From: an uncultured Burkholderiales bacterium
Lineage (GTDB): Bacteria; Pseudomonadota; Gammaproteobacteria; Burkholderiales; Burkholderiaceae_C
NCBI GenBank assembly: GCA_903894995.1
Contig: CAITSG010000545.1
Coordinates: 1 to 52,569 of the forward strand
Direction: 5' to 3'
Length of the DNA stretch: 52,569 bases
The position numbers and the translations under genes are program-made. The notes below the pieces were generated by a model. That model searched no databases. It saw nothing but the letters and a program-made list of their open reading frames with translations, and was not told the origin of the DNA. Positions within the stretch are counted from its first letter, which is position 1. Every line of letters begins with the position of its first letter. This document shows positions 26,095 through 35,097 of this stretch, piece by piece.

Positions 26095-26450
26095 GCCAGG
26101 ACATTCAACGACTGCATGTGGCAACCCGATACAGCGAGGCCGCCGTATTCAATGGTGTGATTTATTTGGCGGGCATGGTGCCCGAATGCGAAGCCAAAGA
26201 CATACGCAGCCAGACGGCCGATGTTCTGGCTCAGATCGACCTGCGCCTGATGGAGGCGGGCAGTGACAAAACCCGCATCCTTCGCACCCAAATTTACCTT
26301 CAGGACATCGGTGACATTGCGGCCATGAACGAGGTTTGGGACGCCTGGGTGACGGCGGGCAGTGCACCACCCCGTGCCACGGTGCAGGCCGCTTTGGCCA
26401 ACCCGGATTACAAGATTGAAGTGGTGGTGACGGCGGCCGTCAGAGGGTAA
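26091..26450 (+). CDS. RidA/YjgF-family deaminase
   Basis: This 119-residue RidA-like protein has NGVIYLAGMVPE, TADVLAQIDLRL, ILRTQIYLQDIGD and the substrate-binding arginine in APPRATVQAAL. Close relatives release ammonia from reactive enamine/imine intermediates. The version here ends VVVTAAVRG, as in the subgroup sometimes called YjgH/TdcF-like. Start ATG 26091 overlaps the plsY stop by ATGA; the upstream frame back to 25965 lies inside plsY and is not used. Confidence 0.9.
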   Translation: MSQDIQRLHVATRYSEAAVFNGVIYLAGMVPECEAKDIRSQTADVLAQIDLRLMEAGSDKTRILRTQIYLQDIGDIAAMNEVWDAWVTAGSAPPRATVQAALANPDYKIEVVVTAAVRG

Positions 26451-26477
26451 GGCGCGAGGGCAGGCCCTCGATGCCCG

Positions 26478-26963
26478 TCAATCGCGGAAATTGTCGAACG
26501 ACAGCGGCAACTCGGTCATGTCTTTGCGCAAAAGCGCCATCGCTTCTTGCAGGTCATCACGCTTGGCACCGGTCACACGCACCGCGTCGCCTTGGATGGA
26601 CGCTTGCACCTTGATCTTGCTGTCCTTGATGAGGCGGGTGATCTTCTTGGCATCTTCGGTCTCGATGCCGTTTTTCACCTTGATCACTTGCTTGACCTTG
26701 TCGCCGCCGATTTTTTCGACTTTGCCAATGTCCAAAAAGCGCACGTCCACACTGCGCTTGGTGAGCTTGTTGCGCAAGATGTCTTCGACTTGTGTGAGTT
26801 GAAACTCGGCATCGCCGAACATCGTGATCTCTTTGTCTTTGAGCTCGATCTTGGCCGATGTGCCTTTGAAGTCAAAGCGGGTGCCGATTTCTTTGGCGGA
26901 AGTGTCAACGGCGTTGCGCACTTCGGCCATATTGGGTTCGCAAACGGTATCAAACGAGGGCAT
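26478..26963 (-). CDS. yajQ: YajQ-family nucleotide-binding protein
   Basis: This 161-residue protein has the YajQ pattern: [20 protein letters not shown] at the start, [10 protein letters not shown], then [19 protein letters not shown], and an end [23 protein letters not shown]. It folds into two ferredoxin-like domains; Xanthomonas and Pseudomonas homologues bind cyclic di-GMP, E. coli YajQ binds nucleotides and tRNA. ATG 26963 matches the family start, so the longer frame to 27005 is not used. It is divergent from murB with 40 bp between start codons. Confidence 0.94.
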   Translation of the reverse strand: MPSFDTVCEPNMAEVRNAVDTSAKEIGTRFDFKGTSAKIELKDKEITMFGDAEFQLTQVEDILRNKLTKRSVDVRFLDIGKVEKIGGDKVKQVIKVKNGIETEDAKKITRLIKDSKIKVQASIQGDAVRVTGAKRDDLQEAMALLRKDMTELPLSFDNFRD

Positions 26964-27003
26964 GGCGGTAAAAGTCCGAGGGTGAGAATGCGACAATTCT
27001 CCC

Positions 27004-28065
27004 ATGTTCCTAGAGAAAAATGTCCCCCTGCAGCCCTACAACACCTTCGGCATCGCCGCCAAAGCCCAGGCTTTGGTGCGAGTGCGCACCGAAGCCGACC
27101 TTTTGGCGGTGCTGGCCGACCCCCAATTGACCACTTTGCCCCGACAAGTGCTGGGCGGTGGTAGCAACATCGTTTTGACGGGCGACGTCAAGGCCCTGGT
27201 GCTCAAAATCGAGGTGCCAGGCTTGCGTCTGTCGGCAGAGACGGACAAACACTGGGTGATTGAGGCGGGGGCAGGGGTGGATTGGCACGCCTTGGTCGCG
27301 TGGACGCTGGACAAGGGCTACCCGGGTCTAGAAAACTTGGCCCTGATCCCCGGCACCGTGGGCGCATCGCCCGTGCAAAACATCGGCGCCTATGGCGTGG
27401 AGCTGCAAGACCGCTTTGACTCGCTGGACGCCATAGACCTTTTCACGGGCGAGGTATTCAGCCTGAATGCGGCTCAGTGCGGCTTCAGCTACCGTGACTC
27501 GGTGTTCAAGCACGCATCCGTCGGCTCTAGAGGCCCGGATGGCTTGGGCCTGGCGGGCAGGGCGGTGATTTTGCGGGTGCGCTTTGCGCTGCCCAAGCGC
27601 TGGAAGCCCGAGTTGGGCTATCTGGACCTGGAGCGCAAGATGGTCGAGACCGGCATCCACAGCCCAGATGCCCGGCAGATTTTTGACTGGGTTGTGGCGA
27701 TTCGCCGTGCCAAATTGCCTGACCCGGCAGTGATTGGCAATGCGGGCAGCTTCTTCAAGAACCCCACGGTCACTCCCGAGCAATGCGCCGACATCATCGC
27801 CCGTGACCCCAAGGTGGTGCACTACCCCATGCCCGACGGCACCATCAAGCTGGCTGCAGGCTGGTTGATCGACGCCTGCGGCTGGAAAGGCAAAAGCGTG
27901 GGCCACGCTGGGGTCTATGAAAAGCAGGCGCTGGTGTTGGTGAACCGGGGTGGGCGTGAGAACCCCTGCACGGGTGGCGAGGTGATGACCTTAGCCAAGG
28001 CCATTCAGACCAGCGTGTACGAGCGGTTTGGGATTCGGTTGGAGCCCGAGCCTGTTGTGATTTGA
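27004..28065 (+). CDS. murB: UDP-N-acetylenolpyruvoylglucosamine reductase MurB
   Basis: This 353-residue FAD enzyme uses NADPH to reduce enolpyruvyl-UDP-GlcNAc to UDP-MurNAc in peptidoglycan synthesis. FAD-binding blocks are [10 protein letters not shown] and [21 protein letters not shown]. The type I marker YRDSVFK is present. The catalytic serine lies in [10 protein letters not shown], and the C-terminal glutamate in [13 protein letters not shown]. Length is usual for the E. coli-like type I group (342). It starts [16 protein letters not shown] at ATG 27004. Confidence 0.97.
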   Translation: MFLEKNVPLQPYNTFGIAAKAQALVRVRTEADLLAVLADPQLTTLPRQVLGGGSNIVLTGDVKALVLKIEVPGLRLSAETDKHWVIEAGAGVDWHALVAWTLDKGYPGLENLALIPGTVGASPVQNIGAYGVELQDRFDSLDAIDLFTGEVFSLNAAQCGFSYRDSVFKHASVGSRGPDGLGLAGRAVILRVRFALPKRWKPELGYLDLERKMVETGIHSPDARQIFDWVVAIRRAKLPDPAVIGNAGSFFKNPTVTPEQCADIIARDPKVVHYPMPDGTIKLAAGWLIDACGWKGKSVGHAGVYEKQALVLVNRGGRENPCTGGEVMTLAKAIQTSVYERFGIRLEPEPVVI

Positions 28066-28090
28066 AGTTCTGGGTTAGTGGTTTTGTTCC

Positions 28091-28174
28091 GCACCGGGTT
28101 GTGGCATGAGCGGTCCGCCTCATAACTCCCTTCGCTCGCCAAATCGGCCGATCCGCTCAGGCCCCAACCCGGCG
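28091..28174. repeat. Long palindromic element, copy 1
   Basis: Arms GCACCGGGTTGTGGCATGAG (28091-28110) and its imperfect complement (about 28155-28174) enclose a core at about 28117-28149. The core reads CGCCTCATAACTCCCTTCGC and onward through CTCGCCAAATCGG. The core is the reverse complement, with one mismatch over about 32 bases, of the core of a second element at 29340-29424, while the arms differ but stay self-complementary. No gene lies in this 195-bp interval. Confidence 0.75.
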
Positions 28175-28260
28175 CTTTGTCATGGGCTCTTCTGGGATTC
28201 CCTGATGCGCAAACACATTTCTGACGGTTACAGTTTTCGGGTTTCACAGGAGAGCTCCCA

Positions 28261-28686
28261 ATGACACCAGAACAACTTGTCCGCAAAGTCACGGCCATCA
28301 CCGGTTACACCCACGCCGCAGGTGTAGAGGTGGTGTCCGCAGAGCCTGGCCATGTGACGTTGTCATTGGCCAAAAAGCCTGAACTCTTGCAGTTCAATGG
28401 CTTTTTCCATGGGGGCGTAGTGTCAGGCTTGGCCGACCATGCAGCGGGTGCAGCGGCCACCACCGCATTGCCGGCAGGCAAAATCGCGGTCACGGTAGAT
28501 TTGCATGTGAACTTCTTGGCCCCGGCCAAAGGGCAAACCTTGTATGCCAAGGCGCGAACCCTGCAGGTGGGGGGCACCATTTGTGTGGTGGCCGTTGAGT
28601 TGGAAACCAACCCAGCCGAAGGCCAAGGGCCCTGTGCGGTGGCCCATGTCACCCTGCGGGTGGTGGACATGCCACCGCTGAAATAA
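28261..28686 (+). CDS. PaaI-family acyl-CoA thioesterase (hotdog fold)
   Basis: This 141-residue hotdog-fold protein has the PaaI/YdiI signature LLQFNGFFHGGVVSGLADHAAGAAA, with the HGG loop and the acidic Asp. The second half reads VTVDLHVNFLAPAKGQTLYAKA. These enzymes hydrolyse aryl- or acyl-CoA thioesters; the substrate here is not known. ATG 28261 follows AGGAG at a good distance. A strong terminator overlaps its stop. It lies between the two palindromic elements together with the DUF2442/DUF4160 pair. Confidence 0.92.
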   Translation: MTPEQLVRKVTAITGYTHAAGVEVVSAEPGHVTLSLAKKPELLQFNGFFHGGVVSGLADHAAGAAATTALPAGKIAVTVDLHVNFLAPAKGQTLYAKARTLQVGGTICVVAVELETNPAEGQGPCAVAHVTLRVVDMPPLK

Positions 28687-28710
28687 AAAAACGGCCTACA
28701 GGCCGTTTTT
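28686..28710 (+). terminator. Rho-independent terminator after the thioesterase gene
   Basis: AAAAACGGCC and GGCCGTTTTT pair perfectly around a 4-5 base loop, directly after the stop codon. The T run ends the plus-strand hairpin and A runs precede it, so it may also work for the minus-strand DUF2442 gene. Confidence 0.9.
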
Positions 28711-28759
28711 AATTGGTGCAAAGCGCACGACATTCTTTCGCGTTCAATGACGTTCCAGG

Positions 28760-29002
28760 TTAGGCGGCCACCGATCTTGCGTATAAGGTTTCAGGTGAAA
28801 TGTCGATGTTGCCGGGCCAGTTCACCGTGCCGGCAAACACATAAGCTTGCTCAAAGACATGCTGTTGCTTTAATGGCTCAAATGGTTTTTTGCTTAACAG
28901 TGGTTTGACATCAAACAGACGTTTTTCGCCATTTTCAAAAGACAAAGCCAGCCAATGGTTTTGCATGGGCTTGACCAAGATCACGTCCAACAAGTCTTGC
29001 AT
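28760..29002 (-). CDS. DUF2442-family protein
   Basis: This 80-residue protein matches the DUF2442 pattern: LLDVILVKPMQNHWLALSFENGEKRLFDVKPLL, then an end with WPGNIDISPETLYARS. The function is not established; such genes commonly sit beside DUF4160 genes and are sometimes discussed as toxin-antitoxin-like pairs. ATG 29002 is chosen because GAGGAG lies 7 bases upstream, within the end of the DUF4160 gene. TTG 29017 would be the longest frame. It overlaps or closely follows its partner, so the two are translationally coupled. Confidence 0.85.
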   Translation of the reverse strand: MQDLLDVILVKPMQNHWLALSFENGEKRLFDVKPLLSKKPFEPLKQQHVFEQAYVFAGTVNWPGNIDISPETLYARSVAA

Positions 29003-29013
29003 GGTCATGCTCC

Positions 29014-29268
29014 TCAACGCAAAGGGTCAATCGGATAGAGCTGCTCACCAGCCTTGGCAAGTTCCCAGTCGGCCAGCAGTTCATCTTTGTGGATTTCAAT
29101 CCAAGCTTGAACCATTTTCAATTGCTTGGGTGGAAAACCTCCAGCCAACACGTGTCCGTCGTCAATGGCAATGGCCGCTTTATCGCCTGCGTAGCGCACA
29201 TGGATGTGGGCAAGGTGATGCCTGTCCGTGTCCTCAAAGAACATGGAAACCAAAATTCCGTAAAACAT
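29014..29268 (-). CDS. DUF4160-family protein, possibly lacking its normal start codon
   Basis: This protein of 84 residues from ATG 29268 belongs to the DUF4160 family (FYGILVSMFFEDTDRHHLAHIHVRYAGDKA, with HIHV in place of the usual HFHA-like motif, and GGFPPKQLKMVQAW). Homologues usually begin MPxIS before FYGI. Here the five codons upstream read ATA-CCC-ACC-ATC-AGC, so the family start would be an ATA codon at 29281-29283. Either ATA is used or the gene now starts 5 codons later. Function unknown; the DUF2442 partner follows. Confidence 0.82.
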   Translation of the reverse strand: MFYGILVSMFFEDTDRHHLAHIHVRYAGDKAAIAIDDGHVLAGGFPPKQLKMVQAWIEIHKDELLADWELAKAGEQLYPIDPLR

Positions 29269-29339
29269 GCTGATGGTGGGTATGGGCGGATTGTATGGGG
29301 TAAATCAAAGATGGTCACGGTGATTGAGTTAGCCAGGTA

Positions 29340-29424
29340 GCCTTGGTGCGGGCGCCTGCCGGACCCGCCGATTTGGCGAGCGAAGCGAGTTATGAGGCGG
29401 GCCGGTAGGCACCCGCACCAAGGC
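29340..29424. repeat. Long palindromic element, copy 2
   Basis: Arms GCCTTGGTGCGGGCGCCTGC (29340-29359) and its near-perfect complement (about 29405-29424) enclose the core CCGATTTGGCGAGCGAAGCG plus AGTTATGAGGCGG (about 29367-29399). The outer bases of the core also pair (CCCGCC with GGCGGG). The core matches copy 1 at 28091-28174 in inverted orientation; the arms are unrelated in detail. The transcript could fold into a very long hairpin. Confidence 0.8.
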
Positions 29425-29453
29425 GGAAAACAACAGAATTGCAAGCAGACAAG

Positions 29454-29479
29454 AAAAAACGGCCCGAAGGCCGTTTTTT
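29454..29479 (-). terminator. Rho-independent terminator of argG (bidirectional form)
   Basis: AAAAAACGGCC and GGCCGTTTTTT pair perfectly around CGAA. It lies 18 bases past the argG stop on the minus strand, with T runs on both strands. The stem base sequence is the same as that of the terminator at 28686-28710. Confidence 0.9.
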
Positions 29480-29497
29480 ATAGAGGCGACAGAGGCA

Positions 29498-31175
<1,678 letters not shown>

Positions 31176-31216
31176 GGTGGGTGCTTCAAGGGGGCGGGGT
31201 GGTCCCGCATCAATGG

Positions 31217-31240
31217 AAAAGGGCGTCTTTGGACGCCCTT
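31217..31240 (-). terminator. Rho-independent terminator of the glycine-zipper gene
   Basis: AAGGGCGTC (31219-31227) and GACGCCCTT (31232-31240) form a perfect 9-bp stem with a 4-base loop, followed on the minus strand by a short T run. It separates the gene ending at 31307 from ppnP. Confidence 0.75.
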
Positions 31241-31306
31241 GACGGTCAATCAACGCCACATTTTAGGCGCTTTGGTGTGCGGCCCGATCATGTTTGTCCA
31301 GGTCTT

Positions 31307-31993
31307 TCAACGCCAGCGGCCGTCTCTTCGGCTGTAGCCGTGGCCATGACCATGCCGCCAACCCCAGCCCAGATCAACATGGGTATAAATGGGAGCATAG
31401 CTTCTGTAAACCGGAGTCGGAACATACACCACGCGTGACTCCTGGATCACGGTCGGTGTCGTGTGGGTCACCATGGGCACTGTGGTCAAGGCTGTCGGGT
31501 TCAATTCAGCGTTGCTGGGCACTTCTGAACGAGGGGCCATCAAGGGCGTGACCTGCAGTTGCAGCGTTGGCCCGGGGTCCTGGGGTAAGACCACGTTGTA
31601 TTGTTTGCCGGCAAATTCATAGACAACGTTGTAACCCGTCAGCCGGTTTTCATAAATGTTTTGGGTGGTGCAAGTGGTCTGATTTTGTATTTGGGAACCG
31701 GGGTTTTCAACTCTGTCCCCCATCATGGCACCGCCCATCACGCCTGCGATGGTGGCCAAGGCGCGTCCTGAACCGCCGCCTATTTGGTTGCCAACCACTC
31801 CCCCTGCAATGGCCCCCAGCACCGCGCCAGCGCCCGAGCTGGGGTTGGAGACGGCCACAGGGGTCTGGCTGCAGGTTTGACGGGGCACAAGCACTTGTTG
31901 GTAAACCGCTGTGCGTGAAATCACTTGGCCTACTTCTTGTGCATGCGCTGCACATGTGGCCGACATCAAGAGGGCAATTGCCAAATTTTTCAT
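31307..31993 (-). CDS. Exported glycine-zipper (2TM, Rick_17kDa/SlyB-like) protein
   Basis: This 228-residue protein has a Sec signal peptide (MKNLAIALLMSATCAAHAQ) with no lipobox. A glycine-zipper segment (GAGAVLGAIAGGVVGNQIGGGSGRALATIAGVMGGAMMGD, about 54-93) may insert in or associate with a membrane. The middle (about 105-150, CTTQNIYENRLTGYNVVYEFAGKQYNVVLP) is the conserved tail of the 17 kDa-antigen-like group. The C-terminal tail is rich in Tyr, His, Gly and Arg (GWGWRHGHGHGY), possibly metal-binding. RBS AAGGGA is near ATG 31993. The envelope role is inferred. Confidence 0.85.
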   Translation of the reverse strand: MKNLAIALLMSATCAAHAQEVGQVISRTAVYQQVLVPRQTCSQTPVAVSNPSSGAGAVLGAIAGGVVGNQIGGGSGRALATIAGVMGGAMMGDRVENPGSQIQNQTTCTTQNIYENRLTGYNVVYEFAGKQYNVVLPQDPGPTLQLQVTPLMAPRSEVPSNAELNPTALTTVPMVTHTTPTVIQESRVVYVPTPVYRSYAPIYTHVDLGWGWRHGHGHGYSRRDGRWR

Positions 31994-32096
31994 GTGGTTT
32001 TCCCTTTTCAGTTGAATTTATCAAGTGTAGCGCGGGCAAACCCCGCTGCCTATGAAGGGCAGGTAAAGTTGCGTTCAACTTGGCGCTGCGGGGGCT

Positions 32097-32441
32097 TCAA
32101 GCGGGCCAACCGTCTGGTGTGAAGCCGACCGTCCACCGTCCAGAAGGCCAGGCGATCACGGGGCGTTTGATCGTGCTGGCGTGCTCCAGCATGACGGCCT
32201 TGGCACCGGCACGGTCGATCACGCCCGCTTGTATGTCGGGATCAAGCTTTCGCCAGGTGCTGCCTTTGCGGTTGAGCAGTGTTTCCCAGCCCAATGCATC
32301 GATCCATTTGTCGATTTCTGCAACGGGCACACCTTGTTTTTTGAAGTCGTGAAATGTGGCGCTCATGTTTTGGGCGACCAACCAGGCGCGTGCTTTTTTC
32401 ACGCTGTCGCAGTTGGGAATGCCGTAAACGATCAGGTCCAT
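32097..32441 (-). CDS. ArsC/Spx-family (YffB-like) thioredoxin-fold protein
   Basis: This 114-residue protein has the ArsC-family N-terminus IVYGIPNCDSVKKARAWL with a single active-site cysteine (Cys10). The DFKKQGVPVAEIDKWIDALGWETLLNRKGSTWR block is typical of YffB-type members. These are thiol reductase-like proteins of unclear role; true arsenate reductase activity is doubtful without an ars context. It is divergent from folC, with 50 bp between start codons. Confidence 0.92.
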   Translation of the reverse strand: MDLIVYGIPNCDSVKKARAWLVAQNMSATFHDFKKQGVPVAEIDKWIDALGWETLLNRKGSTWRKLDPDIQAGVIDRAGAKAVMLEHASTIKRPVIAWPSGRWTVGFTPDGWPA

Positions 32442-32491
32442 GTTGTTTTTCTCTCATGAAATCGGGTGGGAGTCGGCGACAATCGCGCCCT

Positions 32492-33781
32492 ATGAAGACT
32501 CTACAACAATGGCTCGACTGGTGCGAGCAGTTACACCCCGTGGCCATTGACATGGGGCTCGAACGTGTCAAAACCGTTGCCGACCGCATGACACTGCATT
32601 TTGACTGTCCGGTGATCACGGTGGCCGGCACCAATGGCAAGGGTTCAACCTGCGCCATGCTAGAGGCTGTTTTGTTGCAAGCGGGTTACAAAACCGGGGT
32701 TTATACCTCGCCCCATTTGGTTCATTTTGAAGAGCGTTGCCGTTTGCATGGCGAGTCCGCTTCGTCTGCAGCCTTTGCGCAAGCTTTTGCTTTTGTCGAG
32801 TCTGTTCGCGGTGATGTCAGCCTCACCTACTTTGAATTCAGCACACTCGCCATTCTTCACCTGATGTCCAAAGCCGATCTGGAGGTGGCTATTTTGGAGG
32901 TGGGTTTGGGGGGCCGTTTGGATGCGGTCAACATCATCGACACCGATTGTGCGGTGATCACCAGCATCGACATCGACCATACGGCCATTTTGGGCTTGGA
33001 CCGTGAAAGCATTGGTTTTGAAAAGGCCGGCATCATGCGCGCGGGGCGGCCGGTGATCGTGAGCGATCCGGTGCCGCCGCAAAGCGTGATCGACCATGCG
33101 CATGCCTTGGGTGCTCAGCTGTGGCAATTTGGGCGGGATTTCAATTTTTCGGGTGATCCCCAGCAGTGGGCTTGGGCCGGGCGTGATCGACGTTACAGTG
33201 GAATGGCCTACCCCGCGCTGCGCGGGGCCAATCAATTGATCAACGCATCGGGGGTGTTGGCTGCCTTGGAGGCTTTGCGTCAACGAATACCCGTGACGGC
33301 TCAAGCTATCCGCAATGGCTTGGCCATGGTGGAGTTGCCCGGACGGTTCCAGATCGTGCCGGGTCAACCCGTGCTGGTGTTGGATGTGGCGCACAACCCC
33401 CATTCTGTGGCCGCCCTGGCGGTCAATCTCGATGCCATGGGTTTTTACCCGACCACCCATGCGGTGTTGGGTGCCATGGCTGACAAGGACCTTTTGCCCA
33501 TGTTCAAGCATGTCAATCCGATGGTTGACAAGTGGTATTTCACGGATTTGCCCCTGAGCCGGGCCGCGACTGCCGAACAACTTCAATCGCTTTGGCAGTC
33601 GCAAAACACCCGCAAAGATGTGACCAGCAGTGTTCATGCCAGCCCCATGGAGGCTTTCCATGCGGCCATCCAGAGCGCAGACCCGGCTGATAGAATCGTC
33701 GTCTTTGGTTCCTTCCATACAGTGGGGGGTGTTTTGCAAGATGGCATCCCTCGTCTTCAGGCCAAACACCTCAGCCCCTGA
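32492..33781 (+). CDS. folC: Bifunctional folylpolyglutamate synthase/dihydrofolate synthase
   Basis: This 429-residue cytosolic enzyme adds glutamate to dihydropteroate and to folates. The Mur-ligase-type P-loop is TVAGTNGKGSTCAMLE. Other blocks are YTSPHLVHFEERCR, LEVGLGGRLDAVNIIDTD, ITSIDIDHTAILG and DVAHNPHSVAAL. ATG 32492 (MKTLQQWLDW) fits the family; the frame upstream to 32354 does not. It heads the conserved run folC-SPOR-cvpA-purF, also found in E. coli. Confidence 0.96.
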   Translation: MKTLQQWLDWCEQLHPVAIDMGLERVKTVADRMTLHFDCPVITVAGTNGKGSTCAMLEAVLLQAGYKTGVYTSPHLVHFEERCRLHGESASSAAFAQAFAFVESVRGDVSLTYFEFSTLAILHLMSKADLEVAILEVGLGGRLDAVNIIDTDCAVITSIDIDHTAILGLDRESIGFEKAGIMRAGRPVIVSDPVPPQSVIDHAHALGAQLWQFGRDFNFSGDPQQWAWAGRDRRYSGMAYPALRGANQLINASGVLAALEALRQRIPVTAQAIRNGLAMVELPGRFQIVPGQPVLVLDVAHNPHSVAALAVNLDAMGFYPTTHAVLGAMADKDLLPMFKHVNPMVDKWYFTDLPLSRAATAEQLQSLWQSQNTRKDVTSSVHASPMEAFHAAIQSADPADRIVVFGSFHTVGGVLQDGIPRLQAKHLSP

Positions 33782-33789
33782 ACATCGCC

Positions 33790-34563
33790 ATGGCGTTTTT
33801 CAAGTTCCGTGTTCCCGGTCAGGCTGACCCCGATGCCCCCGTTTCAGAAGTGGCCGTGCTGAGTGCGAGTGAAAACATCGACGTCGTCAGAAGGCGTGCC
33901 AGGCACCGCTTAATTGGCGCTGTGGTGTTGGTTCTGCTGGCCGTACTCGGTTTTCCTTTGTTGTTTGACACCCAGCCTCGTCCTGTCGCGGTGGATACGC
34001 CGATCGTTATTCCTGACAGACATGTGACCCCTGCACTGGTTGCAGCGGCTCCTGCACCAACGGTTTCGGTGCCAGCCAAACCCTTGGTCAATCAGGCTAA
34101 ACCTCTGCCTGTTCAAAGCGGACTCGATGAGGGCGAAGAAGTGGTGGTGAGATCAGCGCCTGTGCTGAGTCCCAAACCGAATCCAGCGCCTGTCCCTGCG
34201 CAAGCCAAGCCTGTAGAGCCCAAGTCAACACCCGACAAAGCCGAACTTGCCCCACCCATCAAGCCCAAGCCAAAAGACGATGGAAGCAAAGCCAAGTCCC
34301 TGCTCGACGGCAGGGACAACACTGCAGTTGTGGAGCGCCATGTCATCCAAGTGGGCGCATTTTCTGACGCAAACAGGGTTCGAGAAGTTCGTAAAAAACT
34401 GGAACAAGGGGGGCTGTCCACGTACACCCAGTCGGTGGACGACAAAGAGGGCAAAACCTCCACCCGTGTGCGAGTGGGGCCGTTTGGATCGCGAGAGGAG
34501 GCAGACCAAGTTGCCGCACGGATCCGGGCCCTGGGTTTTTCGCCTGCTGTGTTGAGGTTATGA
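33790..34563 (+). CDS. SPOR-domain protein (DedD-like)
   Basis: This 257-residue protein has a cytosolic N-terminus, one membrane helix (about 41-60, LIGAVVLVLLAVLGFPLLF), a long Pro/Ala/Lys-rich periplasmic linker (about 75-175) and a C-terminal SPOR domain (about 180-255: VIQVGAFSDANRVREVRKKLEQGG, then TRVRVGPFGSREEAD). SPOR domains bind denuded septal peptidoglycan; DedD takes part in cell division. Position directly after folC is the same as E. coli dedD. Confidence 0.9.
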   Translation: MAFFKFRVPGQADPDAPVSEVAVLSASENIDVVRRRARHRLIGAVVLVLLAVLGFPLLFDTQPRPVAVDTPIVIPDRHVTPALVAAAPAPTVSVPAKPLVNQAKPLPVQSGLDEGEEVVVRSAPVLSPKPNPAPVPAQAKPVEPKSTPDKAELAPPIKPKPKDDGSKAKSLLDGRDNTAVVERHVIQVGAFSDANRVREVRKKLEQGGLSTYTQSVDDKEGKTSTRVRVGPFGSREEADQVAARIRALGFSPAVLRL

Positions 34564-34564
34564 C

Positions 34565-35059
34565 GTGGACGTGTCACTGACAGACTGGATTTTGCTGCTT
34601 GTCCTGTTCGTTTCCATGGTGGTCGGTTTTTGGCGGGGACTTGTCTATGAAGTGCTGTCTTTGGCCGGTTGGGTGGCTGCATTCATCTTGGCCCAATGGT
34701 TCGCTTCCGATGTCATCGTTTGGCTCCCATTTCTGAAAAGTGCCGCTGAGCCCTTGCAGTACGCCATCGCTTTTGTTGTGGTGTTTATCGCCTCGTTGTT
34801 TGCAGCGGGCATGGTTTCTTGGCTGATCAAAATGCTGGTGGAAACCGTGGGATTGCGTCCCGTTGACCGCAGCTTGGGGGCTTTGTTTGGCTTGGCCCGT
34901 GGCATGGTGTTGTTGCTCGCCCTCACGGTGGTCGTCCAGTTGACTGGGTTTTCGACCGAGGTCTGGTGGAAAAACGCCCATGGACCCATCTGGTTGAATG
35001 CAAGTTTGGACCGGTTGAAGCCCTTGTTGCCAGAGAGTTTTGCAGAGGTATTGCCCTGA
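34565..35059 (+). CDS. cvpA: CvpA family membrane protein
   Basis: This 164-residue inner-membrane protein has four hydrophobic segments and the CvpA pattern TDWILLLVLFVSMVVGFWRGLVYEVLSLAGWVAAF, then DRSLGALFGLARGMVLL. E. coli CvpA is needed for colicin V production; its basic role is unclear. GTG 34565 directly follows the SPOR gene with GAGG upstream. The next gene is purF, the same pairing as in E. coli. Confidence 0.93.
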   Translation: MDVSLTDWILLLVLFVSMVVGFWRGLVYEVLSLAGWVAAFILAQWFASDVIVWLPFLKSAAEPLQYAIAFVVVFIASLFAAGMVSWLIKMLVETVGLRPVDRSLGALFGLARGMVLLLALTVVVQLTGFSTEVWWKNAHGPIWLNASLDRLKPLLPESFAEVLP

Positions 35060-35097
35060 TATTTTGGTGCGTATCGCTTTTTGAACGGATTAAAAGT

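Noticed and set aside
24331-26124. 597-codon minus-strand frame
   Set aside because: Antisense to tas, ybaK and plsY; biased composition and no domain.
28091-29424. Integron cassette or attC sites
   Set aside because: The palindromes have no recognisable attC R/L boxes and no integrase gene was seen; the inverted orientation does not fit cassette arrays.
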